Assembly: GCA_012517995.1 (NCBI GenBank)
Contig: JAAYTS010000147.1
Location: 1 to 43,692, forward strand
Reading direction: 5' to 3'
Length of the DNA stretch: 43,692 nt
DNA from: Clostridium sp.
GTDB taxonomy: Bacteria > Bacillota > Clostridia > Acetivibrionales > Acetivibrionaceae
Below, piece by piece: positions 16,765 through 25,974 of the stretch. The first letter of the stretch is position 1, and every line of letters starts with the position of its first letter. The notes beneath the pieces were generated by a model that was not told the origin of the DNA, did not search any database, and worked only from the letters and a program-made list of their open reading frames with translations. The position numbers and the translations under genes are program-made.

Positions 16765-18075
16765 ATGAAGAAAGTTGCGTTTTACACCCTTGGATGCAAG
16801 GTAAACCAATATGAAACCCAGGCTCTAGCCAATATATTTAAAGATGCAGGATATAAAATAGTGGATTTTAGTGAAATAGCAGATATATATTTAATAAATA
16901 CCTGTACAGTTACCAGCCTTAGTGACAGAAAGTCAAGGCAGGTAATAAGGCGGGCTAAAAAACTAAATAGTGATTCAATAGTGGTGGTGGCTGGCTGTTA
17001 TGCACAGACTGCTTCAGAAGAAGTGAGCAAAATAGAAGGTGTAAATTTAGTTGTAGGCACAAAAGACAGGTCTAAAATAATCCAATATATAAATGAAATT
17101 GAAAATAAGAAAGAAAAAATAAATGCAGTTGGGAACATAATGGAACAAAAAACCTTTGAGGAATTGGGATTAGGTATATATAAAGAAAGGGCCAGAGCTT
17201 TTATTAAAGTGCAGGAAGGTTGCAATCAATTTTGTTCTTATTGCATTATTCCTTATGCCAGAGGACCTATAAGAAGCAGAAGCGAGGAAAATGTTATACA
17301 AGAGGTTAAAAAGCTTGTGGACTCTGGTTACAGGGAAATAGTGCTGACAGGAATACACATTGGATCCTATGGAATGGACACAAAGACAACATCATTAATT
17401 GAATTAATAAAAAAGGTGCATGAAGTGGATGGTATTGAAAGAATAAGACTTGGCTCTATTGAACCTAACCTAATATCAGAAGATTTTATAAAAACCGTTA
17501 AAAATCTTAAAAAAATGTGTCCTCACTACCATATTTCTCTTCAAAGTGGCTGTGACGAAACATTAAAAAGAATGAACAGAAAATATACCACTTTAGAATA
17601 TAAAAATTCCATCTACAATTTAAGAAAAGAAATTGAAGATGTGGCAGTATCTACAGATGTTATGGTTGGCTTTCCAGGGGAGACTGAAAAAGAGTTTCAA
17701 AAGACATATGATTTTCTTGATGAGATTTCCTTTTCAAGCATGCATGTATTTAAATATTCACCAAGAAAAGGAACTCCTGCTGCATCCTTTGAGGGACAGA
17801 TTTTGGCATCTGAAAAAGAAAAAAGAAGCAATATATTAATTGAGCTTTCAAAGAGGAAAACAATTGAGTTTAATAAAAAATTTATAGGAAGGGTTATGCC
17901 TGTTTTAATTGAACAGGAGGTAAATGACCGGGAGGGGTATTATGAAGGCTTTACACCAAATTATATTAAAGTAATATGTAAAGGTGACAAGAATCTAAAA
18001 GGCAGGATTGTAAATATTTACCTCAAAGAAGCTGTTGATGATTTTATTTTAGGAGAGGTATTAGACAAGGATTAA
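16765..18075 (+). CDS. mtaB: tRNA (N6-threonylcarbamoyladenosine-37-C2)-methylthiotransferase MtaB
   Basis: A radical SAM enzyme that turns t6A37 into ms2t6A37 in tRNAs reading ANN codons. The 436 residues show the UPF0004 domain with cysteines in LGCKVNQYE (Cys11), NTCTVTSLSDRKSRQ (Cys47) and AGCYAQ (Cys78), binding one 4Fe-4S cluster. The radical SAM motif CNQFCSYCIIPYARG has Cys153, Cys157 and Cys160. A TRAM domain follows at about 375-436. LGCKVNQYE and the SDRKSRQ segment favour MtaB over MiaB or RimO. GAGAGGAAG precedes the ATG. It appears to be transcribed alone. Confidence 0.95.
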   Translation: MKKVAFYTLGCKVNQYETQALANIFKDAGYKIVDFSEIADIYLINTCTVTSLSDRKSRQVIRRAKKLNSDSIVVVAGCYAQTASEEVSKIEGVNLVVGTKDRSKIIQYINEIENKKEKINAVGNIMEQKTFEELGLGIYKERARAFIKVQEGCNQFCSYCIIPYARGPIRSRSEENVIQEVKKLVDSGYREIVLTGIHIGSYGMDTKTTSLIELIKKVHEVDGIERIRLGSIEPNLISEDFIKTVKNLKKMCPHYHISLQSGCDETLKRMNRKYTTLEYKNSIYNLRKEIEDVAVSTDVMVGFPGETEKEFQKTYDFLDEISFSSMHVFKYSPRKGTPAASFEGQILASEKEKRSNILIELSKRKTIEFNKKFIGRVMPVLIEQEVNDREGYYEGFTPNYIKVICKGDKNLKGRIVNIYLKEAVDDFILGEVLDKD

Positions 18076-18206
18076 TTAAGACAAATAGAATATAACAAAG
18101 CTAAAGGGGCTTAATTAATAATATTATGTATTGCATAATTTATCCTATTGTATTACTATATATATGAGGGGTTATTACTTTAACAATTTGACGCTTTGAC
18201 GTTAAG

Positions 18207-18223
18207 GTCCCTTACATTGGGAC
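18207..18223 (+). promoter_or_regulatory. Short hairpin abutting the ireB ribosome binding site
   Basis: GTCCC (18207-18211) can pair with GGGAC (18219-18223) around a 7-base loop. The ribosome binding site AGGAG begins at the next base. A tandem TTTGACG lies just upstream. It may affect ireB translation; this is a weak, 5-bp stem. Confidence 0.3.
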
Positions 18224-18239
18224 AGGAGAGTGATTAATT

Positions 18240-18512
18240 GTGACAAATAGTGAGACTATGATGTTTAATGTGGACAAAGAAAAATACAATGAGGCCAGGG
18301 AACTTCTTTTTTCTGTGTATAAAGCATTAAAAGAGAAGGGTTATAATCCTATTAATCAAATTGTAGGTTACATTCTTTCAGGGGACCCAACCTACATAAC
18401 TAATCATATGAATGCCAGAAGCATTATTAGAAGGCTGGAAAGAGACGAAATATTAGAAGAAATTTTACGGTTTTACTTAGAGGAATCTGTTGACAAAAAC
18501 TCCAAAGATTAA
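18240..18512 (+). CDS. ireB: IreB family regulatory phosphoprotein (DUF965)
   Basis: The 90-residue length and the block [41 protein letters not shown] are diagnostic of the family. In Enterococcus faecalis IreB is phosphorylated on N-terminal threonines by the PASTA kinase IreK and affects cephalosporin resistance; Thr2 and Thr6 are candidate sites here. The start is a GTG, with AGGAG ten bases upstream. In most Firmicutes the order is alaS, ireB, ruvX, DUF1292; here alaS is absent and an aldo/keto reductase gene separates ireB from ruvX. Confidence 0.93.
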   Translation: MTNSETMMFNVDKEKYNEARELLFSVYKALKEKGYNPINQIVGYILSGDPTYITNHMNARSIIRRLERDEILEEILRFYLEESVDKNSKD

Positions 18513-18527
18513 TACGGAGTTTTTGTC
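18492..18527 (+). terminator. Terminator overlapping the end of ireB
   Basis: A perfect 12-bp stem, GACAAAAACTCC (18492-18503) with GGAGTTTTTGTC (18516-18527), whose loop contains the ireB stop codon. A T-rich stretch follows from about 18530. The left arm is coding sequence. Confidence 0.7.
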
Positions 18528-18597
18528 AGTTTCTTATTTTTTTTTGTGATTTTTTTGTTGATTTTATGCAAATTAAATTATTAGGCTGGTGTGTTTT

Positions 18598-19545
18598 TTG
18601 CAATATGTTGACTTAGGCAATACAGGAATAAATGTTTCTAAACTTTGTTTTGGAGGACTAATTATAGGACCTTTGCAGGCTGACCTTTCTCCCCTTCAAG
18701 GTGCCGAGATTATATTAAAAGCAATTGAGCTTGGTGTAAATTTTATTGATACTGCTGAGCTTTATGGCACATATCCCCATATAAGAGAAGCCATTAAAAA
18801 ATCAAATAAAGATATTGTGATAGCAACCAAGTCCTATGCATACTCAGAAGAATCTGCAAGGGCTAGTGTAGAAAAAGCCCGCAGGGAAATGGACGTTGAT
18901 GTTATAGATATCTTTTTGCTTCATGAGCAGGAGAGCAGACTCACATTAAAAGGCCATAGAGAGGCATTAGAATACTATCTTTCCATGAAAGAAAAGGGAA
19001 TAATTAAAGCTGTTGGAGTATCCACGCATAATGTGGAAGTGGTGGAATCATGCTGTGATATGCCTGAAGTGGAAGTAATTCATCCAATTGTAAATAAAAC
19101 TGGAATAGGAATTGGAGATGGTACTATTAATGAAATGCTTAAAGCTGTAGAGAAGGCATTTAACAGGGGTAAGGGAATTTACAGCATGAAGCCTCTAGGT
19201 GGAGGAAATCTAATAAGCTCCTATGATGAGGCTATAAAATTTGTGCTGGACCTGCCGTATATACATTCTATAGCATTAGGTATGCAGTCTGTTGATGAAG
19301 TTATCATGAATACATGTATATTTAACAATGAAAAGGTGCCAGTCAATGTGAAGATGTCTTTGCAAAAAAAACAAAGACATCTTCATATTGACTGGTGGTG
19401 TACTGGTTGTAGTAAATGTGTTAAAAGGTGCAAACAAGGAGCACTTTATTTAGATAATGGGAAAGCTAAAGTATATGAGGAAAAGTGTGTGCTATGCAGT
19501 TATTGTGCAAGTGTTTGTCCTGAATTTGCTATTAAAGTATGTTAG
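18598..19545 (+). CDS. Aldo/keto reductase with C-terminal 2x[4Fe-4S] ferredoxin domain
   Basis: About 315 residues. The N-terminal aldo/keto reductase barrel has the tetrad Asp51 and Tyr56 (FIDTAELYG), Lys78 (IATKSY) and His109 (FLLHEQE). The C terminus holds CTGCSKCVKRCKQ and CVLCSYCASVCPE, two CxxCxxCxxxC motifs for 4Fe-4S clusters, so electrons probably come from or go to ferredoxin or flavin partners as well as NAD(P)H. The substrate is unknown. I favour the TTG at 18598, which aligns with the usual family start (QYVDLGNTG); a GTG at 18589 is possible, and the ribosome binding site is weak in either case. It splits ireB from ruvX. Confidence 0.85.
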   Translation: MQYVDLGNTGINVSKLCFGGLIIGPLQADLSPLQGAEIILKAIELGVNFIDTAELYGTYPHIREAIKKSNKDIVIATKSYAYSEESARASVEKARREMDVDVIDIFLLHEQESRLTLKGHREALEYYLSMKEKGIIKAVGVSTHNVEVVESCCDMPEVEVIHPIVNKTGIGIGDGTINEMLKAVEKAFNRGKGIYSMKPLGGGNLISSYDEAIKFVLDLPYIHSIALGMQSVDEVIMNTCIFNNEKVPVNVKMSLQKKQRHLHIDWWCTGCSKCVKRCKQGALYLDNGKAKVYEEKCVLCSYCASVCPEFAIKVC

Positions 19546-19570
19546 AAAGAGCAATGCGGAGGAATAAAAC

Positions 19571-19993
19571 ATGAGAATAATGGGAATTGACTATGGTGAC
19601 AGCAGAATAGGAGTTGCAATTAGCGATGCTCTCATGTATACAGCACAGGGGATTGAAACCATTAAATGGAGCAGAGGAATTGAGGAACCTTTAAAAAGGA
19701 TTTTTGAGCTTGTTGAAGAATATAAAGTAAAGAAGATTGTTGTTGGATTTCCTAAAAACATGAATGGAACGGTAGGACCTAGAGGTGAAAAAAGTATAGA
19801 GTTTGCTGAACTTCTAAAAAAAAGGATTAAAGATATAGAAGTGATTTTATGGGACGAAAGACTAACAACAGTAGCTGCTAATAGAACTATGCGGGAGATG
19901 GGAGTTAAAAGAAATAAAAAAAAGAAATTGGTGGATCAAATTGCAGCTGTATACATTCTTCAAGGGTATATAGACAGTCAGACAAATGTATAA
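19571..19993 (+). CDS. ruvX: Holliday junction resolvase-like protein RuvX (YqgF)
   Basis: The 140-residue protein has the YqgF/RuvX RNase H-fold blocks: MGIDYGDSRIGVAISDAL with the first catalytic Asp, VVGFPKNMNGTVGPRGEK, LWDERLTTVAANRTM with a catalytic Asp and Glu, and LVDQIAAVYILQGYID with the last Asp. Roles in 16S rRNA 5' processing (E. coli YqgF) and recombination are described for the family. ATGCGGAGG precedes the start. It pairs with the following DUF1292 gene, as is common in Firmicutes. Confidence 0.94.
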   Translation: MRIMGIDYGDSRIGVAISDALMYTAQGIETIKWSRGIEEPLKRIFELVEEYKVKKIVVGFPKNMNGTVGPRGEKSIEFAELLKKRIKDIEVILWDERLTTVAANRTMREMGVKRNKKKKLVDQIAAVYILQGYIDSQTNV

Positions 19994-20146
19994 AGCGTCA
20001 CAGTTTTTTGTAAAAATGTATTTTAGATGAATTTAGATGAATATCTATAGGTTTTATTGAAAAAATAATAATTAATATACTTATTAAACCTGTAGATTTT
20101 GCAATACAATTTATGTTTAATTAACAAAAAGATGGAGGTAATTACA

Positions 20147-20437
20147 ATGACAGAAGAAAGAGATGATCTGGTAGTTTTAGTTGATGAAAATGGAGAAGAA
20201 GCGGAATTTGAACTTTTAGACACCTTTGAATTCAATGGAAGTGAATATGTTGTTCTTTTGCCATTTGAACAAGAAGATGATGGAAGTGGTATGGGGGAAG
20301 TTGTAATATTAAAGATTGATCGCAGTGAAAATGGAGATGACAGCTTTTTAACAATTGACAATGATGATGAATTAGATGCTGTTTTTGAACAGTTTAAAAT
20401 CAGAATGGATGAAGAATTTGAGTTTTTAGATAATTAA
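20147..20437 (+). CDS. DUF1292 domain-containing protein
   Basis: A 96-residue acidic protein beginning MTEERDDLVVLVDENGEEAEFELLDTFEFNGSEY (positions 1-34), with the YVVLLPFEQEDDGSGMGEVVILKI block typical of DUF1292 (YrzB). The start at 20147 follows GATGGAGGTAATTACA; the open frame reaches further upstream without a site. Function unknown; it is encoded after ruvX in many Firmicutes. Its own leader of about 150 bases and the terminator after it suggest it can be transcribed separately. Confidence 0.9.
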   Translation: MTEERDDLVVLVDENGEEAEFELLDTFEFNGSEYVVLLPFEQEDDGSGMGEVVILKIDRSENGDDSFLTIDNDDELDAVFEQFKIRMDEEFEFLDN

Positions 20438-20443
20438 AAATAA

Positions 20444-20462
20444 AAGGGGCAATATGCCCCTT
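20444..20462 (+). terminator. Hairpin after DUF1292 gene
   Basis: AAGGGGCA (20444-20451), loop ATA, TGCCCCTT (20455-20462), followed by a T-containing stretch (CTCTTTTATTT). It starts 7 bases after the stop. The loop of three is small and the T-run is offset, but the GC core is strong. Confidence 0.65.
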
Positions 20463-20516
20463 AAACTCTTTTATTTATAAATTTATTGTCTATCTATAAA
20501 ATAGTGGGGTGTTTGT

Positions 20517-21593
20517 GTGAGGAATTTATTATTTAGAAAAAAGAAAATTCTGATTTGTTTTTTGTTTTTAATATTTTTATCTGCCTGTGATAGGGATGAA
20601 ATTCCAAATTCAGAAATTATAAATGATGAAACTCCAACCCCTTTAGTAGTAGAAAAAAATTTAGATAAGGAATTAGAAGAGGAAGAGGAAGAACAAGAAG
20701 AGATGGATTTTGCATTGAAAAACTTTAAAATTCCTTCTAAAGGGACAAGACCATATGCAGTTATGATAGACAATGCAGGTCCTAGGGTTTTACCCCAGGG
20801 AGGGCTTAATTTAGCTCAGATTGTTTATGAAATAATTGTTGAAGGTGGAGAAACCAGATTTATGCCTGTTTTCTGGGATCAGGAGCCTTCTATGATTGGG
20901 CCTGTCAGAAGTTCAAGGCATTATTTTTTGGATTATTCCATGGAGCATGATGCAATTTATGCTCATATAGGTTGGAGTCCTATGGCACAAAGTGACATTT
21001 CTAAATTTGGGATAAATAATATAAACGGAGTGTGGGGGGTTTACTGGGATATAACAGACGATCCTTACAATTGGCAGGATAGTTATACATCAATGGAAAA
21101 GTTAAAAAGCTATGTAGAAAATGTTGGGGTTAGAACTACAACAGAAAAAGAACCTGTGTTTTCGTATTCAGACCAACCTGTTTTATTGGAAAAAGGGCAA
21201 AAAGCAGAGAAAATTAGTTTAAAATATTCATGGGTTATGTCAGCTAGCTATAAATATGATAAAGAGAAAGGTGTTTATTTTAGATTTAGAAAAGACGAAC
21301 CTCATATGGAGAGGGTATCAGAAGAGCAGATTTTTGCTAAAAACATTATTATCCAGCTGGTTAGAAATTATTCCATACAAGGTGATTCTGCAGGAAGACA
21401 AGAAGTGGATACTGTGGGCAGCGGGAGTGGTTATTATATAACAAATGGCAAATGTATTGAAATAACATGGTCAAAGCCCGGCAGAACAGATAAAACCCAG
21501 TACTTTGACAAAGATGGAAATAACATTTCACTTAATCTAGGACAGACATGGATACAGATTTTTCCTACCAATGGAAGCTTAGAAATAGAATAA
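20517..21593 (+). CDS. DUF3048 domain-containing lipoprotein (YerB-like)
   Basis: A 358-residue secreted lipoprotein. The signal peptide has basic residues, a hydrophobic core and the lipobox LSAC (Cys24), followed by an acidic Glu-rich linker to about residue 65. The DUF3048 region includes RPYAVMIDNAGPRVLPQGGL, EGGETRFMPVFWDQ and GPVRSSRHYFLDYS, which mark the YerB family. The C-terminal half is the accompanying DUF3048 C-domain. The function is not known; in Firmicutes it is an exported envelope protein. The start is a GTG with GGGG about eight bases upstream. Confidence 0.9.
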   Translation: MRNLLFRKKKILICFLFLIFLSACDRDEIPNSEIINDETPTPLVVEKNLDKELEEEEEEQEEMDFALKNFKIPSKGTRPYAVMIDNAGPRVLPQGGLNLAQIVYEIIVEGGETRFMPVFWDQEPSMIGPVRSSRHYFLDYSMEHDAIYAHIGWSPMAQSDISKFGINNINGVWGVYWDITDDPYNWQDSYTSMEKLKSYVENVGVRTTTEKEPVFSYSDQPVLLEKGQKAEKISLKYSWVMSASYKYDKEKGVYFRFRKDEPHMERVSEEQIFAKNIIIQLVRNYSIQGDSAGRQEVDTVGSGSGYYITNGKCIEITWSKPGRTDKTQYFDKDGNNISLNLGQTWIQIFPTNGSLEIE

Positions 21594-21885
21594 AATATAA
21601 ATTATATATAGAGTTGGTATTGATAAATGATTGTATTTTAGTTATCATTATATATATGCTATATAAAGTTTTAAAAATAGTGGATTTTAATGCGTTTTTG
21701 CATTTTTGTGGTAAGTTTCAATTAGAAATACCAATATTTAATGTGGATTTTTTTAAAGGATTTTATGCTAACGTATTAAGTTATGTATTTTACAAATAAA
21801 TTTAATTGGATAAACATAAAATAATTTTTGTATATACGGATTTATATATTAAAATATATTAAAATTATTAATAATGGAGGTTTAT

Positions 21886-23724
21886 TTGAAAATAAAAATT
21901 AGTGATAGAATATTGGAAAGTGTTGAAAAACCATCGAGATACACAGGGAATGAATGGAATAGCATTCACAAAGATTTAGATAATGTGTTAATTAGATTTG
22001 CCTTTTGTTTCCCTGATGTTTATGAAATTGGCATGTCTCATTTAGGTATGCGGATACTTTATCATGTCCTAAATGAGAGAGAGGATACATTTTGTGAAAG
22101 GGTTTTTGCCCCATGGATTGACACGGAACATAAAATGAGGGAAAATAATATCCCCCTTTTTACCCTTGAAACTCATTCATCAGTGGAATCTTTTGATTTT
22201 ATTGGTTTTACTCTCCAATATGAAATGAGTTATACAAATATAATTAATATGTTGGATCTTTCAGGTATACCTGTACAGAAAAGTGAAAGAACTAAAGAGC
22301 ATCCTTTTGTATGTGCTGGAGGACCTTGTGCCTACAATGCCGAACCTTTAGCAGACTTTATAGACTTTTTTATGTTAGGTGAAGGCGAAGAAATTATAAA
22401 TGAAGTGATGGATGTTTACGTAAGTTGGAAAGGTTCTTTAGAGGATAGACAAAGTTTTTTAGAGAAAATATCTAATATAGAAGGAGTATATGTACCTGAG
22501 TTTTATAATGTGGAATACAATAATGACGGCACTATAAAGGCTATTACTCCAAAGGAGGACAGGTATCCTAATAAGATACGAAAAAGGATAATTGAAAATC
22601 TGGACGAGGTTTCTTTTCCAGAAAAAATAATTGTTCCCTTTACAGACATAGTTCACAACAGAATAATGTTGGAATTGTTTAGAGGGTGCATTAGAGGGTG
22701 TAGATTTTGTCAGGCAGGTTATATTTACAGACCTGTAAGGGAGAGAACACCAGAAAAATTATTAAATTTAGCCAAAAAGCTCCAGGAGAGCACCGGGTAT
22801 GAGGAAATTTCCCTTGTATCTTTAAGTACCAGTGATTATTCTCATTTAAGGGATTTATGTATAGGCTTAATGGATGAAATGGAGGCAAAGAGGGTTAATC
22901 TTTCCCTTCCGTCACTTAGAGTGGATTCTTTTTCAATGGAACTTATGGAAAAGGCTCAAAAGGTAAGAAAAAGTGGATTGACATTTGCCCCTGAAGCAGG
23001 AAGCCAAAGGCTTAGAGATGTGATTAACAAAGGAGTAACAGAAGAAGATTTGTTAAACTCTGCATCAATTGCTTTTGCTGGAGGATGGAGCACTGTGAAG
23101 CTATATTTTATGATAGGGCTTCCTACAGAGACAATGGAGGATATAGATGGGATAGCAGAGCTTTCTAAAAAAGTTGTTGATGTATATATGAAAACGCCAA
23201 AAGATAAAAGAGGAAAGGGACTTAACATAGGTGTAAGTACATCATCTTTTGTTCCTAAGCCCTTTACGCCTTTTCAATGGGAAGCACAGGACAGTATTGA
23301 GATGTTAAAGGAAAAACAGCAGCATTTAAAAGAAAAAATAAAAAGTAAATATATAAAATATAGCTGGCATGACCCGAATTTAAGCTTTTTAGAAGCTGTT
23401 TTGGCAAGAGGGGATAGAAGGCTTGGAAAAGTACTTTATACTGCATTTAAAAAGGGATGTAAATTTGACAGCTGGGGGGAACATTTTAAATTTGACAGTT
23501 GGATGGAAGCTTTTGACCAATGCGGCATAGATCCTTATTTTTATGCAAATAGAAAAAGGGATTTTGACGAGATTTTCCCTTGGGATCATATAGATGTAGG
23601 TGTGACAAAAAAGTTTTTAAAAAGGGAAAATGAAAGGGCTTACTCAGGAGAAACTACCCCTAACTGCAGAGTTAAATGTACAGGATGCGGGGCTGCAGTT
23701 TTTAATGGAGGTATCTGTAAATGA
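21886..23724 (+). CDS. TIGR03960 family B12-binding-domain radical SAM protein
   Basis: About 612 residues. The N-terminal part (FCFPDVYEIGMSHLGMRILY) is the B12-binding-like region of the family, and the radical SAM motif GCIRGCRFCQAGYIYRPVRER has Cys268, Cys272 and Cys275. A late CTGCGAAVFNGGIC adds cysteines at the C terminus. The TTG at 21886 is chosen because GGAGG ends six bases before it; the ATG at 21874 overlaps that site. Its stop overlaps the start of the TIGR03936 gene, its constant partner, next to rng and rplU in Clostridia. The reaction is not established; a role in RNA or ribosome modification has been suspected from context. Confidence 0.93.
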   Translation: MKIKISDRILESVEKPSRYTGNEWNSIHKDLDNVLIRFAFCFPDVYEIGMSHLGMRILYHVLNEREDTFCERVFAPWIDTEHKMRENNIPLFTLETHSSVESFDFIGFTLQYEMSYTNIINMLDLSGIPVQKSERTKEHPFVCAGGPCAYNAEPLADFIDFFMLGEGEEIINEVMDVYVSWKGSLEDRQSFLEKISNIEGVYVPEFYNVEYNNDGTIKAITPKEDRYPNKIRKRIIENLDEVSFPEKIIVPFTDIVHNRIMLELFRGCIRGCRFCQAGYIYRPVRERTPEKLLNLAKKLQESTGYEEISLVSLSTSDYSHLRDLCIGLMDEMEAKRVNLSLPSLRVDSFSMELMEKAQKVRKSGLTFAPEAGSQRLRDVINKGVTEEDLLNSASIAFAGGWSTVKLYFMIGLPTETMEDIDGIAELSKKVVDVYMKTPKDKRGKGLNIGVSTSSFVPKPFTPFQWEAQDSIEMLKEKQQHLKEKIKSKYIKYSWHDPNLSFLEAVLARGDRRLGKVLYTAFKKGCKFDSWGEHFKFDSWMEAFDQCGIDPYFYANRKRDFDEIFPWDHIDVGVTKKFLKRENERAYSGETTPNCRVKCTGCGAAVFNGGICK

Positions 23725-24443
23725 GTAGCATTAGGGCAAAATTTATACGCGGTGAGGAAGTTAAATTTATTTCACATTTAGATTTGATGAAAGTGTTTGA
23801 AAGAGCTTTAAGAAGATCAGGACTTCCTATAGTTTATTCAAAGGGGTTTAATCCTCATCCCCAGTTGGTTTTTGGATTGCCGCTATCAGTAGGAGTGACA
23901 AGTGAATCAGAATATTTAGATTTAGAACTTGAAGGGACTATAAATACTGATGAATTTATGGACAGGTTAAATAGCTGTCTTCCTAAAGGAATAGCCCTTA
24001 TAGATGCAAAAGAAAAAAAGACAAAAGAAAACATTATGGCGTCTATTGTTGCAGCATCATATAAAATTCTAGTTACCTCATCTAAATTTAATCTTAATGA
24101 GGTAAAGGATTTCATTGGTAAATTTATAGGACTAGAAGAAGTAGTTGTAAAAAAGCAAACTAAAAGAAAAATTAAAGATGTTAATATAAGACCAATGGTT
24201 TACAAAATTGACACTAAAAGTATAGATGCAAAAATATTTACTGATAAAACCAATGAACAAATTGAAAACAATATTTTTTGTTTTACAGTGCTACTTAGTG
24301 CAGGAAGTTCTGCAAATTTAAATCCAGTGCTTTTAGTAGAAGCATTAAACAATATTTTTGATGGTGATTTTGATATTATAAAAATACATCGGACTGGTCT
24401 TTTTATAGGCAGTAGAGACAGACTTGCAAATCCGTTGGATTGA
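23721..24443 (+). CDS. TIGR03936 family radical SAM-associated protein (DUF2344)
   Basis: A 240-residue protein that starts within the stop of the TIGR03960 gene (ATGA overlap). The N-terminal block FIRGEEVKFISHLDLMKVFERALRRSGLPIVYSKGFNPHPQLVFG is diagnostic of the family. It is always found with, or fused to, the TIGR03960 radical SAM enzyme and is presumed to be its partner. No catalytic residues are assigned. Confidence 0.93.
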   Translation: MSSIRAKFIRGEEVKFISHLDLMKVFERALRRSGLPIVYSKGFNPHPQLVFGLPLSVGVTSESEYLDLELEGTINTDEFMDRLNSCLPKGIALIDAKEKKTKENIMASIVAASYKILVTSSKFNLNEVKDFIGKFIGLEEVVVKKQTKRKIKDVNIRPMVYKIDTKSIDAKIFTDKTNEQIENNIFCFTVLLSAGSSANLNPVLLVEALNNIFDGDFDIIKIHRTGLFIGSRDRLANPLD

Positions 24444-24470
24444 ATAATTGCAATATGAGGTGGTCAAAAA

Positions 24471-25967
24471 ATGGTTAGTGAAATTATAGTTGATGTGGGG
24501 TTGAATGAGAAAAGGGTAGCTCTTTTAGAGGATAAGGAATTGGTAGAAATATTTATTGAAAGAAACGACTGTGAAAGATTGGTGGGGAATATCTACAGAG
24601 GTAGAGTTAGCAGTGTTTTGCCTGGAATGCAGGCTGCCTTTATAGATATTGGCTATGAGAAGAATGCCTTTTTATACGTCAGGGATGCAATCCCACAAAA
24701 AGAGTTTAGTGAAGATGAAGAGGACATTTATAGCGATGTGAAGAGTTATAATATTGAAGAAATATTAAGACTAGGACAAGAAATAACTGTACAGGTTAAA
24801 AAAGAGCCTATTAGCACAAAAGGTCCTAGGGTTACAACTCATATAACTCTTCCAGGAAGACAATTAGTGCTGCTTCCTAATGCAGACTATATAGGCATTT
24901 CAAGAAGGATAGAAGATGAAGATGAAAGAGCTAAACTTAGGAAAATAGCTGAAAAAATTAAGCCTGAAAATATGGGTCTTATTGTACGAACAGTTTCAGA
25001 AGGAAAGAGAGAAGAAGACTTTAAAAATGACATAAACTTTTTAGTTAAGTTGTGGAAAAAAATAAAGCAAAAAGAACAGTCAGGACCTGTACCACGATGT
25101 ATTCATAAAGATGTGAATGTAATTTACAGAACTATAAGAGATATTTTTACCTGGAATATAGACAGATTTGTCATTAATGACAGAAAAGAATATAACAAAG
25201 TATTAGAATGGGTTGAAATGATTTCACCAGCCTTAAAATTAAGAGTTGAGTATTTTAATAAAAATATAGATTTATTTGAAAGCTATGGTATAGATGAAAT
25301 GATTTCAAAAGCTCTGGCAAAGAAAATATGGCTTAAATGTGGTGGGTATTTGATTATTGAAAGAACCGAAGCATTGACAGTCATTGATGTAAATACAGGA
25401 AAGTATGTTGGTGTTAACAATCTTGAAGATACTGTTTTAAGAACTAATAAAGAAGCGGCAAAAGAAATTGCAAAACAAATTAGATTAAGAGATATTGGAG
25501 GCATAATTATAATTGATTTTATTGACATGAATGAACCTCAACATAAAACAGAGATAATGAAGGTTTTAGAGGAGGCGTTGAAAAAAGACAGAACAAAAAC
25601 TACTGTTGTTGACATGACAAAGTTAGGACTTATAGAAATGACAAGAAAGAATGTAAGGGAAGGATTTGAATCAGTTGTGATGCAGCAGTGTCCTTATTGT
25701 GAAGGAAGAGGGAAGATATTGTCATCAGAATCTGTTGCAAGAAATGTTGAAAAGGAAATAAGAAAATATTTTACACAAACAATTGCATCTGCTATTGAGG
25801 TAGAAGTTCATCCTTCAGTGGCAGAAGTATTGTTAGGTAAAAATGACGGAAATCTTTCAAGAATTGAAAATGCCTTTAATAAAAGAATTGTAATAAAAGC
25901 TTCAGAAGATGTGAAGCATGAAGATATGTTTATAAAAGAAATAGATCCAGATAACTTATTGACATAG
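24471..25967 (+). CDS. rng: Ribonuclease G/E
   Basis: An endoribonuclease of the RNase E/G family, 498 residues. It has an S1 domain near residues 35-125 (VGNIYRGRVSSVLPGMQAAFIDIGYEKNAFLY), an RNase H-like part, and a DNase I-like catalytic part with TVIDVNTGKYVG and IIIIDFIDM supplying the two Mg-binding Asp residues. The zinc-link CPYCEGRGK holds a metal at the dimer interface. The length fits RNase G without the scaffold tail of RNase E. GAGGTGG precedes the ATG. It directly precedes the L21 leader, as in many Clostridia. Confidence 0.96.
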   Translation: MVSEIIVDVGLNEKRVALLEDKELVEIFIERNDCERLVGNIYRGRVSSVLPGMQAAFIDIGYEKNAFLYVRDAIPQKEFSEDEEDIYSDVKSYNIEEILRLGQEITVQVKKEPISTKGPRVTTHITLPGRQLVLLPNADYIGISRRIEDEDERAKLRKIAEKIKPENMGLIVRTVSEGKREEDFKNDINFLVKLWKKIKQKEQSGPVPRCIHKDVNVIYRTIRDIFTWNIDRFVINDRKEYNKVLEWVEMISPALKLRVEYFNKNIDLFESYGIDEMISKALAKKIWLKCGGYLIIERTEALTVIDVNTGKYVGVNNLEDTVLRTNKEAAKEIAKQIRLRDIGGIIIIDFIDMNEPQHKTEIMKVLEEALKKDRTKTTVVDMTKLGLIEMTRKNVREGFESVVMQQCPYCEGRGKILSSESVARNVEKEIRKYFTQTIASAIEVEVHPSVAEVLLGKNDGNLSRIENAFNKRIVIKASEDVKHEDMFIKEIDPDNLLT

Positions 25968-25974
25968 TTAGCTT

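Noticed and set aside
18116-18239. T-box or riboswitch before ireB
   Set aside because: There is no AGGGTGG T-box core and no known aptamer signature; only a 5-bp hairpin next to the ribosome binding site.
21548-21799. 83-residue frame overlapping the end of the DUF3048 gene
   Set aside because: It starts inside the DUF3048 gene without a ribosome binding site, and its hydrophobic, Ile/Tyr/Phe-rich content is what random AT-rich DNA gives. The 292 bases from 21594 to 21885 seem to hold no gene.
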